Assembly: GCA_002631855.1 (NCBI GenBank)
Contig: NTLF01000020.1
Location: 124,001 to 188,000, forward strand
Direction of reading: 5' to 3'
Source of the DNA: Zunongwangia sp. ESRF-bin46
GTDB lineage: Bacteria; Bacteroidota; Bacteroidia; Flavobacteriales; Flavobacteriaceae
DNA length: 64,000 nt
Shown here: positions 1-8,971 of the stretch, in pieces
Position numbering within the stretch: the stretch's first letter is position 1
Layout: each line of letters opens with the position of its first letter
The notes under the pieces: model-generated
What the model was told of the DNA's origin: nothing
What the model saw: only the letters and a program-made list of their open reading frames with translations
Database searches by the model: none
Program-made: the position numbers and the translations under genes

Positions 1-227
1 TGTTGTACAGTACAAACCCTAAATTACCAGCTCGTTTTATAAACAAAGCTCCATTTTCTAAATTCTACTTAGAAATTGATAACGAATCCCCCGGAATGGT
101 AGGGCGTTATTTGGGCTGGCAAATTGTACGAGCATATATGGAAAACAACTCGGTGAACCTCAAAAAGATGCTTCAGGAAAAACCGGAAACGATATTTAAT
201 AATTCAAAATATAAACCAAAAAAGTAA
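1..227 (+). CDS. gldB: Gliding motility lipoprotein GldB, C-terminal part (cut by window start)
   Basis: Only the last 74 or so codons are present; the gene begins before the window. The visible tail contains the stretch SPGMVGRYLGWQIVRAYM followed by a lysine-rich end, which matches the C-terminus of GldB, an essential lipoprotein of Bacteroidota gliding and type IX secretion. The identification is supported by gldC directly after it: the TAA stop and the gldC ATG share one base (ATG at 227), so the two are translationally coupled. The signal peptide and lipobox lie outside the window and could not be checked. Confidence 0.88.
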   Translation, partial: LYSTNPKLPARFINKAPFSKFYLEIDNESPGMVGRYLGWQIVRAYMENNSVNLKKMLQEKPETIFNNSKYKPKK

Positions 228-562
228 TGGGAAAAAACACTTCAGAAATTAATATAAACATCGATCTTGACGAAAATAAAGTCCCTGAAAAATTACAATG
301 GTCTGCTCCAGATGGAGGTGTGGAAAATGAAGAGGCAAAAGCAATTTTTCTAAACGTTTGGGATCACGATAAAAGAGAGTCCCTCCGCATTGATCTTTGG
401 ACTAAAGATATGCCGTTGGATGATATGAAAATTTTCTTCCACCAAACGCTAAGTGCTATGGCCGATACTTTTGAGCGTGCTACAAACGATGAAAAAATGA
501 GTGCTACCATGCGTGATTTTTGTGATTATTTCGCTGAAAAATTAGAGCTTACCAAAGAGTGA
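227..562 (+). CDS. gldC: Gliding motility protein GldC
   Basis: A 111-residue soluble protein with no signal peptide or membrane segment. It matches GldC, which is small, cytoplasmic and encoded directly after gldB in gliding Flavobacteriia; loss of GldC is known to weaken gliding without abolishing it, but its molecular role is not settled. The N-terminal half contains an acidic stretch (DGGVENEEAKAIFLNVWD) and the C-terminal half is helical, with a run MSATMRDFCDYFAEKLELTKE that is typical of the family. The start ATG overlaps the gldB stop by one base and its own TGA overlaps the start of the next gene (TGATG). Confidence 0.9.
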   Translation: MGKNTSEININIDLDENKVPEKLQWSAPDGGVENEEAKAIFLNVWDHDKRESLRIDLWTKDMPLDDMKIFFHQTLSAMADTFERATNDEKMSATMRDFCDYFAEKLELTKE

Positions 563-927
563 TGCGGCTCATTTTTGTGTATAATGCAGATTCGGGTAAA
601 CGAAAAGCATATTTAGATAGTTTACATAAGATTATAAGTCCTTCAACGTATACTTGCAGCCTTTGCGAATTGACTTATGGTGTTTTTTCAGAAAAGAAAA
701 AGTGGACGCTATTTCGAAAACAGGAAGATATAGAAATGGATTTTTATCATAAAGATGAATTTGTGAAAAAATTCAGGTCTAAGTGGTTGCCTAAATATAC
801 ATTTCCTATTGTTCTTTCAGAAAATGGTGGTGAATTAGAAATTTTTCTTTCTTCGGAAAAATTAAATAAGATAGAAACTCTTGAGGCTCTTATTGAAACA
901 GTTAAGAAAGGTCTATCGTCGTATTAA
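562..927 (+). CDS. Small conserved protein of unknown function after gldC, with a CxxC motif
   Basis: About 121 residues, start chosen at ATG 562, which overlaps the gldC stop (TGATG); a GTG one codon earlier is also possible. The protein starts MRLIFVYNADSGKRKAYLDS, carries a CSLCELTYG motif near residue 33 and ends in an amphipathic helix. Similar proteins in Flavobacteriia are sometimes labelled GTPase, but there is no P-loop or other GTPase motif here; that label probably comes from the neighbouring engB. The CxxC could be redox-active or metal-binding, which is inference only. Coupling to gldB-gldC suggests co-expression with gliding genes. Its last 26 bases overlap the end of engB on the opposite strand. 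Confidence 0.75.
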   Translation: MRLIFVYNADSGKRKAYLDSLHKIISPSTYTCSLCELTYGVFSEKKKWTLFRKQEDIEMDFYHKDEFVKKFRSKWLPKYTFPIVLSENGGELEIFLSSEKLNKIETLEALIETVKKGLSSY

Positions 928-1507
928 TTTGACCAATATACTGTAAAACTTCGTCACGCCCAGTTGCATTGGTTGATGAAGTGACAAAATACTGTGGCAT
1001 CTCTACCCAAGTTTCAAGCATTTTTTCTTGATAGGCTTTTAGGTTTCGCTCTAATGCCTTTGGTTTTAATTTATCAGCTTTGGTAAAAATTATTGCAAAA
1101 GGTATTTGGTTTTCACCCAGCCATTCCATAAACTCAAGATCGACGGGTTGTGGTTCGTGACGACAATCTATTAAAACAAAGCCCATAATGAGCTGCTCTC
1201 TTTTGGTAAAGTACTCAGTAATAAATTTTTGAAATGTCTTTTTACTTTTTTTAGAAACCTTGGCGTAACCATAACCAGGCAGATCTACTAAATGCCAGTT
1301 TTTATTAACTAAAAAATGATTGATAAGCTGTGTTTTACCAGGGCGACCCGATGTTTTTGCAAGGCTCTTTCGTTGCATTAACATATTGATAAGGGATGAC
1401 TTACCAACATTAGACCGGCCAATAAAAGCATATTCGGGTAGTCGTGATAAAGGGCACTTGGCAACATCGCTGTTGCTCATTACAAATTCTGCCGCTTTAA
1501 TTTTCAT
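902..1507 (-). CDS. engB: Ribosome biogenesis GTPase EngB (YihA/YsxC)
   Basis: A TrmE-Era-EngA-EngB-Septin class GTPase needed for assembly of the large ribosomal subunit. All G motifs are visible: G1 GRSNVGKSSL, G2 region with GRPGKTQLINHF, G3 DLPGYG, G4 TKAD and G5 SST. The longest reading frame starts at 1537, but ATG 1507 gives the family start MKIKAAEFVMSN and leaves a 5-base gap after the upstream hydrolase gene, so 1507 is preferred. The first two codons of alternative sequence (MVTKTKPVSY) are not family-like. The pair hydrolase-engB is probably one transcript from the promoter at 2300. Confidence 0.95.
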   Translation of the reverse strand: MKIKAAEFVMSNSDVAKCPLSRLPEYAFIGRSNVGKSSLINMLMQRKSLAKTSGRPGKTQLINHFLVNKNWHLVDLPGYGYAKVSKKSKKTFQKFITEYFTKREQLIMGFVLIDCRHEPQPVDLEFMEWLGENQIPFAIIFTKADKLKPKALERNLKAYQEKMLETWVEMPQYFVTSSTNATGRDEVLQYIGQINTTIDLS

Positions 1508-1512
1508 ATAGC

Positions 1513-2277
1513 TTACAGGTTTCGTTTTTGTAACCAAGCGTAGAGAAGCTTGTTAAACTCATCTGGGTGTTCCATCATAGCGGCGTGGCCACATTTGTCA
1601 ATCCAATATAAATCTGAATCTGGTAACAATTCGTCAAATTCGGTAGCAACTTCAGGAGGGGTTACGTTGTCATTCTTTCCCCAAATAATGCAGGTTGGAG
1701 TTTCCATTTTTGGAAGATCTTTTGCCATGTTGTGCCTGATAGCACTTTTTGCAATAGCTAAAGTCCGTATTAATTTATTTCGGTCGTTGACTGATGCATA
1801 TACTTCATCCACAATCTCTTTGGTAGCAACAGCTGGGTCGTAGAAAACATTTTCAGCTTTTTTCTGAATATACTCATAATCGCCCCGTTTTGGGTAACTT
1901 TCGCCCATAGCACTTTCGTAAAGACCAGAACTTCCAGTAATTACAAGTGCTTTTACTTTTTCAGGGTATAATTTTGTGCAAAGCAGCCCTATGTGACCAC
2001 CCAACGAGTTCCCCAAGAGGATAACCTCTTCAAAGCCTTTGTGGTCAATAAATTCTGAAACGTATTTTGCGAAATTTTTCACGTTCGTTTTCAGTAAGGA
2101 CATGCTGTAGATTGGCAATTCGGGAATGAGGATTTTGTAGCCTTTTTCGGGGAAAAAGTCAGTCACTCCGTCAAAGTTGCTCAATCCACCCATGAGTCCG
2201 TGTAAAACAACAACTGGCGTTCCTTCGCCCAGTTCTATATACTTAAATTTTCCTTCTTCGTGTATTTGGTTCGCCAT
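1513..2277 (-). CDS. Alpha/beta hydrolase
   Basis: 254 residues of the alpha/beta hydrolase fold with no signal peptide. The oxyanion segment is VVLHGLMGG near residue 25, the nucleophile elbow is GNSLGGHIG (Ser near residue 91), the acid is in WGKNDNVTPPE and the catalytic histidine is in DKCGHAAMMEHP near the C-terminus, so the triad is complete. The substrate cannot be told from sequence; the fold covers esterases, lipases and C-C hydrolases such as MenH or MhpC. It sits directly upstream of engB on the same strand, with a TAnnTTTG element 23 bases ahead of its start. Confidence 0.85.
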   Translation of the reverse strand: MANQIHEEGKFKYIELGEGTPVVVLHGLMGGLSNFDGVTDFFPEKGYKILIPELPIYSMSLLKTNVKNFAKYVSEFIDHKGFEEVILLGNSLGGHIGLLCTKLYPEKVKALVITGSSGLYESAMGESYPKRGDYEYIQKKAENVFYDPAVATKEIVDEVYASVNDRNKLIRTLAIAKSAIRHNMAKDLPKMETPTCIIWGKNDNVTPPEVATEFDELLPDSDLYWIDKCGHAAMMEHPDEFNKLLYAWLQKRNL

Positions 2278-2299
2278 TCAATACTGAAATTATAAGAAG

Positions 2300-2307
2300 C
2301 AAAAGTA
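2300..2307 (-). promoter_or_regulatory. Candidate -7 promoter element of the hydrolase-engB transcript
   Basis: On the minus strand this reads TACTTTTG, a perfect match to the Bacteroidota -7 consensus TAnnTTTG. It lies 23 bases before the hydrolase ATG, giving a predicted leader of about 18 bases. No clear -33 TTG at normal spacing was found. Confidence 0.55.
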
Positions 2308-2497
2308 ATCAAAATTATAGAACAATACCTTTCTTCCTAAAAGACAGTGCAATATTAATTGCTCTGTTGAAATCTTGTTCATTACTGGAAATTTTAAAAT
2401 GAGCATAGTTCTTTTCTCTAGTATGGAAATTGCTAAGATCCTAAATTTAAAAAGGTTATTAACAATAAATATGCCCTTGATGTTGGGAAATCAGTAA

Positions 2498-2548
2498 GTG
2501 GTAAAACTTATCAACAAAGTGGTAAAAAGTGGTAAAAAGTGGTAAAAC
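2498..2548 (+). promoter_or_regulatory. MraZ operator array upstream of the dcw cluster
   Basis: Four copies of GTGGTAAAA start at 2498, 2519, 2529 and 2539. The last three are exactly 10 bases apart, one helical turn, and the first is two turns further out. MraZ is known to bind tandem short G-rich boxes in front of its own gene, and the array ends just 6 bases before the -7 element of the mraZ promoter, covering the -33 region, so bound MraZ would block RNA polymerase. The boxes are seen directly; the binding is inferred from family knowledge. Confidence 0.8.
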
Positions 2549-2553
2549 TTCTT

Positions 2554-2561
2554 TATATTTG
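2554..2561 (+). promoter_or_regulatory. Candidate -7 element of the mraZ/dcw promoter
   Basis: TATATTTG fits the Bacteroidota -7 consensus TAnnTTTG. It lies 31 bases before the GTG start of mraZ and immediately after the MraZ operator repeats. The rest of the 315-base gap between the hydrolase and mraZ (2278-2592) shows only the divergent promoter at 2300 and AT-rich sequence. Confidence 0.65.
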
Positions 2562-2592
2562 AAACTATTAATAGTCAAAAAGCAACCCCTTA

Positions 2593-3066
2593 GTGCTCAA
2601 TTTAATAGGTACATATGAATGCAAAGCAGATTCGAAAGGTCGGGTCATGATGCCGTCTGCGCTAAAAAAACAAGTCGCCCCGGTAGCGCCTAATGGTTTT
2701 GTGGTGAAGCGAGCAGTTTTTCAACCATGCCTTGAGTTGTACCCAATGGATGAGTGGAATGAGCTAATGGCGAAAATGGGTAAGCTAAATCGTTTTAACC
2801 GTAAAAACAATGATTTTATTCGTCGTTTTACCGCGGGAGTTAAAACGGTGGAGTTAGATGCTACGGGTAGGTTGTTAATACCAAAAGACTTGATGTCTTT
2901 TGCTGGCTTGAGTAAAGAAATAGTGCTCTCTTCTGCAATTAACATTGTGGAAATTTGGGATAAAGAAAAATATGAACAAGCCATTAACGATGCTGCCAGT
3001 GATTTTGCAGATCTGGCTGAGGAAGTAATGGGCGATGTCAACGATGATGACCATGGAATATCATAA
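2593..3066 (+). CDS. mraZ: Transcriptional regulator and division protein MraZ
   Basis: 157 residues with the two MraZ/AbrB-like repeats: LNLIGTYECKADSKGRVMMP at the N-terminus and VELDATGRLLIPKDL near residue 90. MraZ forms a ring-shaped multimer that binds repeated boxes in front of the dcw cluster and represses it. The start is GTG 2593, because the family begins at this motif and no ATG precedes it. The C-terminus is acidic (DLAEEVMGDVNDDDHG). The end of the gene overlaps rsmH by 14 bases. The operator array at 2498-2548 is its likely own target. Confidence 0.95.
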   Translation: MLNLIGTYECKADSKGRVMMPSALKKQVAPVAPNGFVVKRAVFQPCLELYPMDEWNELMAKMGKLNRFNRKNNDFIRRFTAGVKTVELDATGRLLIPKDLMSFAGLSKEIVLSSAINIVEIWDKEKYEQAINDAASDFADLAEEVMGDVNDDDHGIS

Positions 3067-3949
3067 TCCGGTATTGTTAACCGAAACGGTTGATGGGTTA
3101 AACGTAGATCCTAATGGGGTGTATGTGGATGTAACCTTTGGCGGTGGTGGGCATTCGCGAGAAATATTAAAGCGTCTTGGTGAACATGGAAAATTGATAG
3201 CCTTTGACCAAGACAAAGATGCGCTTGAGAATGCTATCGACGACCCGAGGTTTTTGTTGGTTAATGAAAATTTCAGATTTCTCAAGCGCTTCTTACGCTT
3301 TTACGGTCACAAAGAAGTTGACGGTATTTTAGGCGATTTTGGAGTTTCATCGCATCAGTTTGATGTTGCGGAACGTGGTTTTTCAACTCGTTTTGAGGCA
3401 GATTTAGATATGAGGATGAACCAAAAGAGTGAATTTTCAGCTTTTAATGTGGTTAATAATTATGACGAAAAACAGCTACGAAGTGTACTGTCTCAGTACG
3501 GTGAGTTAAGAGCAGCAGCCGGAATGGCACGTGTGATTGTTGGAGCAAGGCACAATGGTGAAATAAAAACCAGCGAACAGCTAAAAAAAGCATTAGGACG
3601 GTTTTTGCCAAAACACAGGGAAAACAAAATACTGGCTCAAATTTATCAAGCTATTCGTATAGAGGTAAATCAAGAGCTTGAGGTTTTAAAAGAATTTTTA
3701 TTGCAAACGCAAGAGGTCATAAAGCCTGGAGGCAGGTTGAGTTTAATAAGCTACCATTCGTTGGAAGACCGTTTGGTAAAGCGCTATATGCGGGACGGAC
3801 AGTTTCAGGGTCAACCTGAAAAAGATGTATTTGGAAGGGTAGAAGTGCCTTTTAAACCAGTGGGGAAATTTGTAATCCCTTCGGAAGGGGAGATAAAAGA
3901 GAATAATCGTGCTCGTAGTGCAAAATTGCGGGTAGCAGAAAAACTATAA
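3053..3949 (+). CDS. rsmH: 16S rRNA (cytosine(1402)-N4)-methyltransferase RsmH
   Basis: Rossmann-fold SAM-dependent methyltransferase (formerly MraW) that modifies C1402 in the ribosomal P site. The SAM motif is YVDVTFGGGGHSREIL near residue 25, followed by the acidic FDQDKDA strand end and GILGDFGVSSHQFD; the family C-terminal hallmark SYHSLEDRLVKRYM is near residue 240. The longest frame begins at 3035, but ATG 3053 gives the family start MEYHNPVLL. It overlaps mraZ by 14 bases and its TAA shares a base with the ATG of the next gene. Confidence 0.96.
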   Translation: MEYHNPVLLTETVDGLNVDPNGVYVDVTFGGGGHSREILKRLGEHGKLIAFDQDKDALENAIDDPRFLLVNENFRFLKRFLRFYGHKEVDGILGDFGVSSHQFDVAERGFSTRFEADLDMRMNQKSEFSAFNVVNNYDEKQLRSVLSQYGELRAAAGMARVIVGARHNGEIKTSEQLKKALGRFLPKHRENKILAQIYQAIRIEVNQELEVLKEFLLQTQEVIKPGGRLSLISYHSLEDRLVKRYMRDGQFQGQPEKDVFGRVEVPFKPVGKFVIPSEGEIKENNRARSAKLRVAEKL

Positions 3950-4266
3950 TGAAGAAAAACTTTTACAACATAATAAAAGGAAAGTTTTTGGTGAACGACG
4001 ATGCGCTTAAAAACTGGCGTTTCATCTTTTTCCTTTCACTATTGGCTTTGATTATGATTGCGAGTTCGCATAGTGCCGATAAAAAAGTGTATAAAATAGC
4101 AAAGCTTAATAATGAAGTAAAAGAATTAAAAAGTGAATATCTGGATATTCGGAAGCGATTAATGCAAACCCGAATGGAAAGCAAAATTGAAGTGGCGATG
4201 GCGAAAAGGGGATTGAAACCTTCGGTTACGCCCCCTCAAAAAATAAAAATTATAAACAAAGAATAG
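3949..4266 (+). CDS. ftsL: FtsL-like cell division membrane protein
   Basis: A 105-residue bitopic protein: a short basic cytoplasmic N-terminus, one membrane segment at about residues 27-42 (FIFFLSLLALIMIASS), then a coiled-coil-like periplasmic stretch (KLNNEVKELKSEYLDIRKRLMQTRMESKIEVAMAKRG is the segment, given here by position 50-87). Size, topology and place between rsmH and ftsI are those of FtsL, the FtsB/FtsQ partner that activates septal synthesis. FtsL is poorly conserved, so the call rests on topology and position rather than motifs. Confidence 0.82.
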   Translation: MKKNFYNIIKGKFLVNDDALKNWRFIFFLSLLALIMIASSHSADKKVYKIAKLNNEVKELKSEYLDIRKRLMQTRMESKIEVAMAKRGLKPSVTPPQKIKIINKE

Positions 4267-4270
4267 TTCG

Positions 4271-6271
4271 GTGGCTGTAGAAGAAAAGAACATATTAAAC
4301 CGCCTTTATATTATCGCTGGATGTATGTTCATCTTCGCGATTGCTGTTGCTGTTAAATTGGTGAACATTCAATTTGTCGAAGGTGATGAATACCGTGAGT
4401 TAGCCCATAGAAACACCACTCGAAATTTTACGATTCCTGCTAATAGAGGCAACGTGTATGCTGAGGACGGTAGCTTGCTAGCGACTTCAGTTCCCAAATA
4501 CGATATCCGATTTGATGCCGTAACCGTTTCTTCTGAAAACTTTAAAAACAACATTGTTCCGCTTTCTAAAGAAATGGGCAAAATGTTTAACCGTCCGGCT
4601 TCGTATTACCAAAATGTATTCAGAAAAGCGCGTGCAAACAAAAATAGATACTTACTAATTGCCCGAAACTTAGGCTATTCAGATTATATAAAACTGAAAA
4701 GTTTCCCCCTTTTTAAATTAGGCCCATACAAAGGTGGAATTATAGTAGAACAGCGTACCGTTCGTGAACATCCATTGGGGAAAGTTGCTGAGCGTTTGGT
4801 AGGCGACCAAAAAAATAATAGTCCTGGAGTGTATGAGGTAGGTTTGGAAGGTGCTTTTGATGAATATTTACGCGGAAAGGAAGGAAAACGCCTCAAACAA
4901 AAAATTGCACGAGGACAATGGAAACCAGTTTTTGATGAGAATGAAGTAGAGCCTCAAGATGGGTACGATGTTATTTCAACGATAAATGCAAACATTCAAG
5001 ATATTGCCCACCACGCATTGTTGAAGCAAATGGAGCATTACGAAGCCGAGCACGGTTCTGTAATTGTGATGGAAGTAAAAACGGGTGAAATAAAAGCAGT
5101 TGCCAATCTCGGCAGAACTTCCAACGGAAATTATTACGAAAAATTGAATTATGCGGTAGGAGAAAGCCACGAACCGGGTTCTACGTTTAAGGTAATGGCA
5201 ATGATGGCTGCTTTAGAAGATGAAAAAATAGACACTACAACTATAGTGGATACCAAAGAGGGTAGAAAACGTTTTTATGGACGTAACATTCACGATTCAA
5301 AACATGGTGGGTATGGTAAAATATCTGCGGCTAAAGCATTAGAAGTTTCTTCTAATATAGGTCTGGCGACTATAATTGATGAAGCCTATTCTGAAAATCC
5401 AGAACAGTTTATAAATCATTTAAAAGAATGGAATTTAGATAAGCGCATAGGCATAAAAATCAAAGGTGAAGGTAAGCCTGTAATTCCAGGGCCAGGGCAT
5501 GAATTATGGAGTAAAAACGCCCTTCCTTCTATAGCTTATGGTTATAACTTAAGATTGACTCCTCTTCAAACCTTGGCTTTCTATAATGCAATCGCCAACG
5601 ATGGTATTATGGTTAAACCAAGGTTTATTAAAGAAATAAGAGCCTGGAACCAAGAAGTGGAAATATTTGAAACTGAAGTCGTAAACGATCAAATTTGTTC
5701 TGCAGAAACCTTACATGAAATTCGAGACATTCTTAAAAACATTGTAAGGCGAGGAACAGGAAAACCTTTGTATTCTAAATATTTCTCCATGGCTGGAAAA
5801 ACTGGAACAGCTCGTACGGAATACTGGATGGATGATTGGGAAAAAGACCGTCGGTATATTTCATCTTTTTCAGGATATTTTCCAGCAGAAAACCCAAAAT
5901 ATTCTTGCATTGTAGTGATTCACAAACCTAGTACTAAAAAAGGGTATTATGGAGCAGATGTTACAGGGCCAGTATTTAAGCGTATCGCTCAAAAAATATT
6001 TACTGAATCGCCATTAATTGCTGAAATAGCCAATGTAGATGAAGAAGACCCAATTTTAGAAAAAGATTACGAAACCTATTATCCAAAAGCACAAGCACAC
6101 TATACTAAAGTTCCTAATGTGAAGGGAATGGCAGGAATGGATGCGGTTTCATTATTAGAAAATTTAGGCTTAAAAGTACAAACAGTAGGAAACGGCACTG
6201 TAGCCGATCAATCTATAGCCTCTGGTGAAGCTTTAAAACGCGGCCAACAAATAACCTTAAAATTATCGTGA
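4271..6271 (+). CDS. ftsI: Septal peptidoglycan transpeptidase FtsI (PBP3-type, class B) with PASTA domain
   Basis: 666 residues. Single N-terminal membrane segment near residues 11-31, a dimerisation/pedestal domain, then the penicillin-binding transpeptidase domain with all three motifs: S304-TF-K307 (active-site serine), S360-S-N362 and K510-T-G512. A PASTA domain follows at the C-terminus from about residue 615 (VPNVKGMAGMDAVSLLENLG). E. coli FtsI lacks PASTA; its presence is common in Bacteroidota and Gram-positive relatives. The start is GTG 4271, four bases after the ftsL stop. The TGA overlaps the GTG start of murE. Confidence 0.95.
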   Translation: MAVEEKNILNRLYIIAGCMFIFAIAVAVKLVNIQFVEGDEYRELAHRNTTRNFTIPANRGNVYAEDGSLLATSVPKYDIRFDAVTVSSENFKNNIVPLSKEMGKMFNRPASYYQNVFRKARANKNRYLLIARNLGYSDYIKLKSFPLFKLGPYKGGIIVEQRTVREHPLGKVAERLVGDQKNNSPGVYEVGLEGAFDEYLRGKEGKRLKQKIARGQWKPVFDENEVEPQDGYDVISTINANIQDIAHHALLKQMEHYEAEHGSVIVMEVKTGEIKAVANLGRTSNGNYYEKLNYAVGESHEPGSTFKVMAMMAALEDEKIDTTTIVDTKEGRKRFYGRNIHDSKHGGYGKISAAKALEVSSNIGLATIIDEAYSENPEQFINHLKEWNLDKRIGIKIKGEGKPVIPGPGHELWSKNALPSIAYGYNLRLTPLQTLAFYNAIANDGIMVKPRFIKEIRAWNQEVEIFETEVVNDQICSAETLHEIRDILKNIVRRGTGKPLYSKYFSMAGKTGTARTEYWMDDWEKDRRYISSFSGYFPAENPKYSCIVVIHKPSTKKGYYGADVTGPVFKRIAQKIFTESPLIAEIANVDEEDPILEKDYETYYPKAQAHYTKVPNVKGMAGMDAVSLLENLGLKVQTVGNGTVADQSIASGEALKRGQQITLKLS

Positions 6272-7731
6272 TAGTATTAAAAGACATACTCTATAAAATT
6301 CCAATCGAAAAAACGATAGGAAGCACAGCTGTGGCTGTTCGGAATATAGAATTCGATTCACGAAATGTAGGCCTTAACGATGTTTTTGTTGCCATAAAAG
6401 GAACGGTATCAGATGGTCATGACTATATTCTGAAAGCTTCGGAACAAGGAGCGCTGGTTATTATTTGCGAAACCCTTCCTGAAACGATTATCAATGGTAT
6501 AACCTACGTTCAGGTAGCCGATTCACATAAAGCATTGGCAATTTTGGCTGCCAATTATTTTGAAAATCCTTCTGAAAACATAAAACTGGTCGGCATTACA
6601 GGAACGAACGGTAAAACCACCATTTCAACCTTATTGTACGATTTGTTTACAGCTGCAGGCTATAAAACAGGGCTTATTTCTACAGTTAAGGTAATGGTGA
6701 ATGACACCCGTTACGAAGCAAAACGAACCACACCAGATTCGCTTACCATAAACCGTTATTTACAAGAAATGGTTGAAGCCGGTGTTGAATATTGCTTTAT
6801 GGAAGTGAGCTCGCATGGTATTCATCAAAAACGTACCGAAGGCCTTCACTTTGCAGGTGGGATTTTTACCAACCTCACGCACGAGCATTTAGATTACCAC
6901 AAAGATTTTAAAGAATACCGAGATGTTAAAAAGAAATTCTTTGATCAGTTGCCAAAATCAGCTTTTGCCTTGACGAATGCAGATGATAAAAATGGAGCTG
7001 TTATGCTTCAGAACACAAATGCAAAAAAATATACCTACGCCTTAAAAAGCTACGCAGATTATAAAGCGCAAATATTGGAAAATAATTTTACCGGTTTGTT
7101 GCTGAAAATTAATAACAATGAGATTTGGGTAAAACTAATTGGGGCATTTAATGCCTACAATATGTTGGCCATTTTCGGAGCTGCAGATATTTTAGGAATG
7201 GAAACACTAGAATTGCTTCAACTTATGAGCACGTTGGAAAGTGTGGATGGACGGTTTCAGTATCTAATTTCAAAAAAAAAGATAACTGCTATTGTTGATT
7301 ATGCACATTCGCCAGATGCTTTAAAAAATGTGTTGGAGACCATTAACAGCATTCGTACTGGAAATGAAGAATTGATTACCGTAGTAGGTTGCGGCGGTGA
7401 TCGTGATGCAACAAAGCGCCCTATAATGGGCAAAATTGCTGCGACTTTGAGCACAAAAGTTGTATTTACCAGTGATAATCCGCGCACGGAAGACCCTGAC
7501 AAAATTGTAGAAGAAGTAGAAGCGGGTGTTCCTGCTGAGCATTTCAAAAAAACGGTTTCGATAACAAATAGAAAACAAGCGATTAAAAACGCTTGTCAAA
7601 TGGCGAATGAAAACGACATTATATTAATTGCTGGAAAAGGACATGAAACCTATCAAGAAATAAATGGAGAACGAATAGATTTTGACGACTTTAAAATAGT
7701 AAACGAATTTTTAACCGCCCTAAATAAATAA
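6268..7731 (+). CDS. murE: UDP-MurNAc-L-Ala-D-Glu : meso-diaminopimelate ligase MurE
   Basis: 487 residues with the three Mur ligase domains. The P-loop is [12 protein letters not shown] near residue 110; the central domain has [12 protein letters not shown]; the C-terminal domain carries SDNPRTEDP near residue 410. The DNPR motif is the established signature of ligases that add meso-diaminopimelate rather than lysine, so the cell wall is predicted to be of the DAP type. The start is GTG 6268, overlapping the ftsI stop by four bases (GTGA), which implies translational coupling. Confidence 0.96.
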   Translation: MIVLKDILYKIPIEKTIGSTAVAVRNIEFDSRNVGLNDVFVAIKGTVSDGHDYILKASEQGALVIICETLPETIINGITYVQVADSHKALAILAANYFENPSENIKLVGITGTNGKTTISTLLYDLFTAAGYKTGLISTVKVMVNDTRYEAKRTTPDSLTINRYLQEMVEAGVEYCFMEVSSHGIHQKRTEGLHFAGGIFTNLTHEHLDYHKDFKEYRDVKKKFFDQLPKSAFALTNADDKNGAVMLQNTNAKKYTYALKSYADYKAQILENNFTGLLLKINNNEIWVKLIGAFNAYNMLAIFGAADILGMETLELLQLMSTLESVDGRFQYLISKKKITAIVDYAHSPDALKNVLETINSIRTGNEELITVVGCGGDRDATKRPIMGKIAATLSTKVVFTSDNPRTEDPDKIVEEVEAGVPAEHFKKTVSITNRKQAIKNACQMANENDIILIAGKGHETYQEINGERIDFDDFKIVNEFLTALNK

Positions 7732-7733
7732 CC

Positions 7734-8969
7734 ATGCTGTATTACTTGTTCGAATATTTAGAAAAAGAATACCAGTTCCCAGGGGCTAGCCTTTTTGAGT
7801 TTATCACATTCCGGGCAGCTTTGGCGGTTATTTTATCACTTTTCATTGCAACGGTTTACGGAAAAAAAATAATCAAGTATTTGCAACGCAAGCAAATGGG
7901 AGAGCAAATCCGTGATTTAGGGTTGGAAGGACAAAACGAAAAAGCTGGTACCCCAACCATGGGTGGTGTTATTATCATTTTGGCAACTTTGGTTCCTGTT
8001 TTATTATTCGCCAAGTTGGAGAATATCTACGTGATTATGTTGATTGTCACCACACTTTGGATGGGGATCATTGGTTTTATTGACGACTACCTTAAAAAGT
8101 TTAAGAATGATAAAGCTGGGTTACCGGGGAAATTCAAAATTATAGGTCAAATTGGTTTAGGAATTTTCGTAGGGGTGACAATGTATATGCATCCAGATGT
8201 TACGGTAAAACGAAAAATAATTAAGCCTACAAACAATACAGAAGTAGTAGCTCAAAATACACCGCAGGAAGAGTTTAACCCAGAAGAAAAAACCTTATTA
8301 ACAACGATTCCTTTTATTAAACAAAATGAGTTTAATTATGAAAAACTGATTAGCTGGGCAGGAGAAGGATACACAAAATATGTATGGATCATCTTTATCC
8401 CGATCGTCATATTTATAATCACAGCCGTTTCAAACGGAGCTAATCTTACGGATGGAATTGATGGCTTAGCGGCAGGTTCTTCTGCTATTATTGGGATTAC
8501 CCTCGCCATTTTTGCGTGGGTATCTGGTAACGTGATTTTTTCAGATTATCTGAATATTATGTACATCCCCAATACGGGCGAATTAACCATATTTATTACA
8601 GCCTTTGTAGGGTCACTCATTGGGTTTTTGTGGTACAATGCGTATCCAGCTCAAGTATTTATGGGCGACACAGGAAGTTTGACCATTGGAGGAATTATAG
8701 CCGTTATGGCAATTGCTATTCGCAAAGAATGGTTGATACCCATTCTCTGCGGAATTTTCTTAATGGAAAATCTTTCGGTGGTATTACAAGTCGGTTGGTT
8801 TAAATACACAAAGAAAAAATTTGGTGAAGGGAGGCGTATTTTCAGAATGTCACCGCTACACCATCATTATCAGGTAAAAGGATTTCACGAAAGTAAAATA
8901 GTTACCCGGTTTTGGATTATAGGAATTTTTCTAGCAATTCTGACGATTGTTACGCTTAAAATTAGATAG
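7734..8969 (+). CDS. mraY: Phospho-MurNAc-pentapeptide translocase MraY
   Basis: Polytopic membrane enzyme that makes lipid I. Family signatures are present: [11 protein letters not shown] near residue 73, the acidic [18 protein letters not shown] near residue 117, [12 protein letters not shown] near residue 236 and [12 protein letters not shown] near residue 305, with the C-terminal histidine cluster [11 protein letters not shown]. At 411 residues it is longer than the E. coli protein (360); the extra length is a soluble, polar insert at about residues 162-210 ([17 protein letters not shown] and onward) between membrane segments, which is seen in Bacteroidota MraY. Two bases separate it from murE and from murD. 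Confidence 0.96.
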   Translation: MLYYLFEYLEKEYQFPGASLFEFITFRAALAVILSLFIATVYGKKIIKYLQRKQMGEQIRDLGLEGQNEKAGTPTMGGVIIILATLVPVLLFAKLENIYVIMLIVTTLWMGIIGFIDDYLKKFKNDKAGLPGKFKIIGQIGLGIFVGVTMYMHPDVTVKRKIIKPTNNTEVVAQNTPQEEFNPEEKTLLTTIPFIKQNEFNYEKLISWAGEGYTKYVWIIFIPIVIFIITAVSNGANLTDGIDGLAAGSSAIIGITLAIFAWVSGNVIFSDYLNIMYIPNTGELTIFITAFVGSLIGFLWYNAYPAQVFMGDTGSLTIGGIIAVMAIAIRKEWLIPILCGIFLMENLSVVLQVGWFKYTKKKFGEGRRIFRMSPLHHHYQVKGFHESKIVTRFWIIGIFLAILTIVTLKIR

Positions 8970-8971
8970 CA

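Noticed and set aside
559-927. GTPase annotation for the gene after gldC
   Set aside because: No P-loop, Switch or NKxD-type motif is present; the label appears to come from neighbouring engB.
2498-2548. CRISPR-like or satellite repeat before mraZ
   Set aside because: The unit is 10 bases without spacers; it fits MraZ operator boxes.
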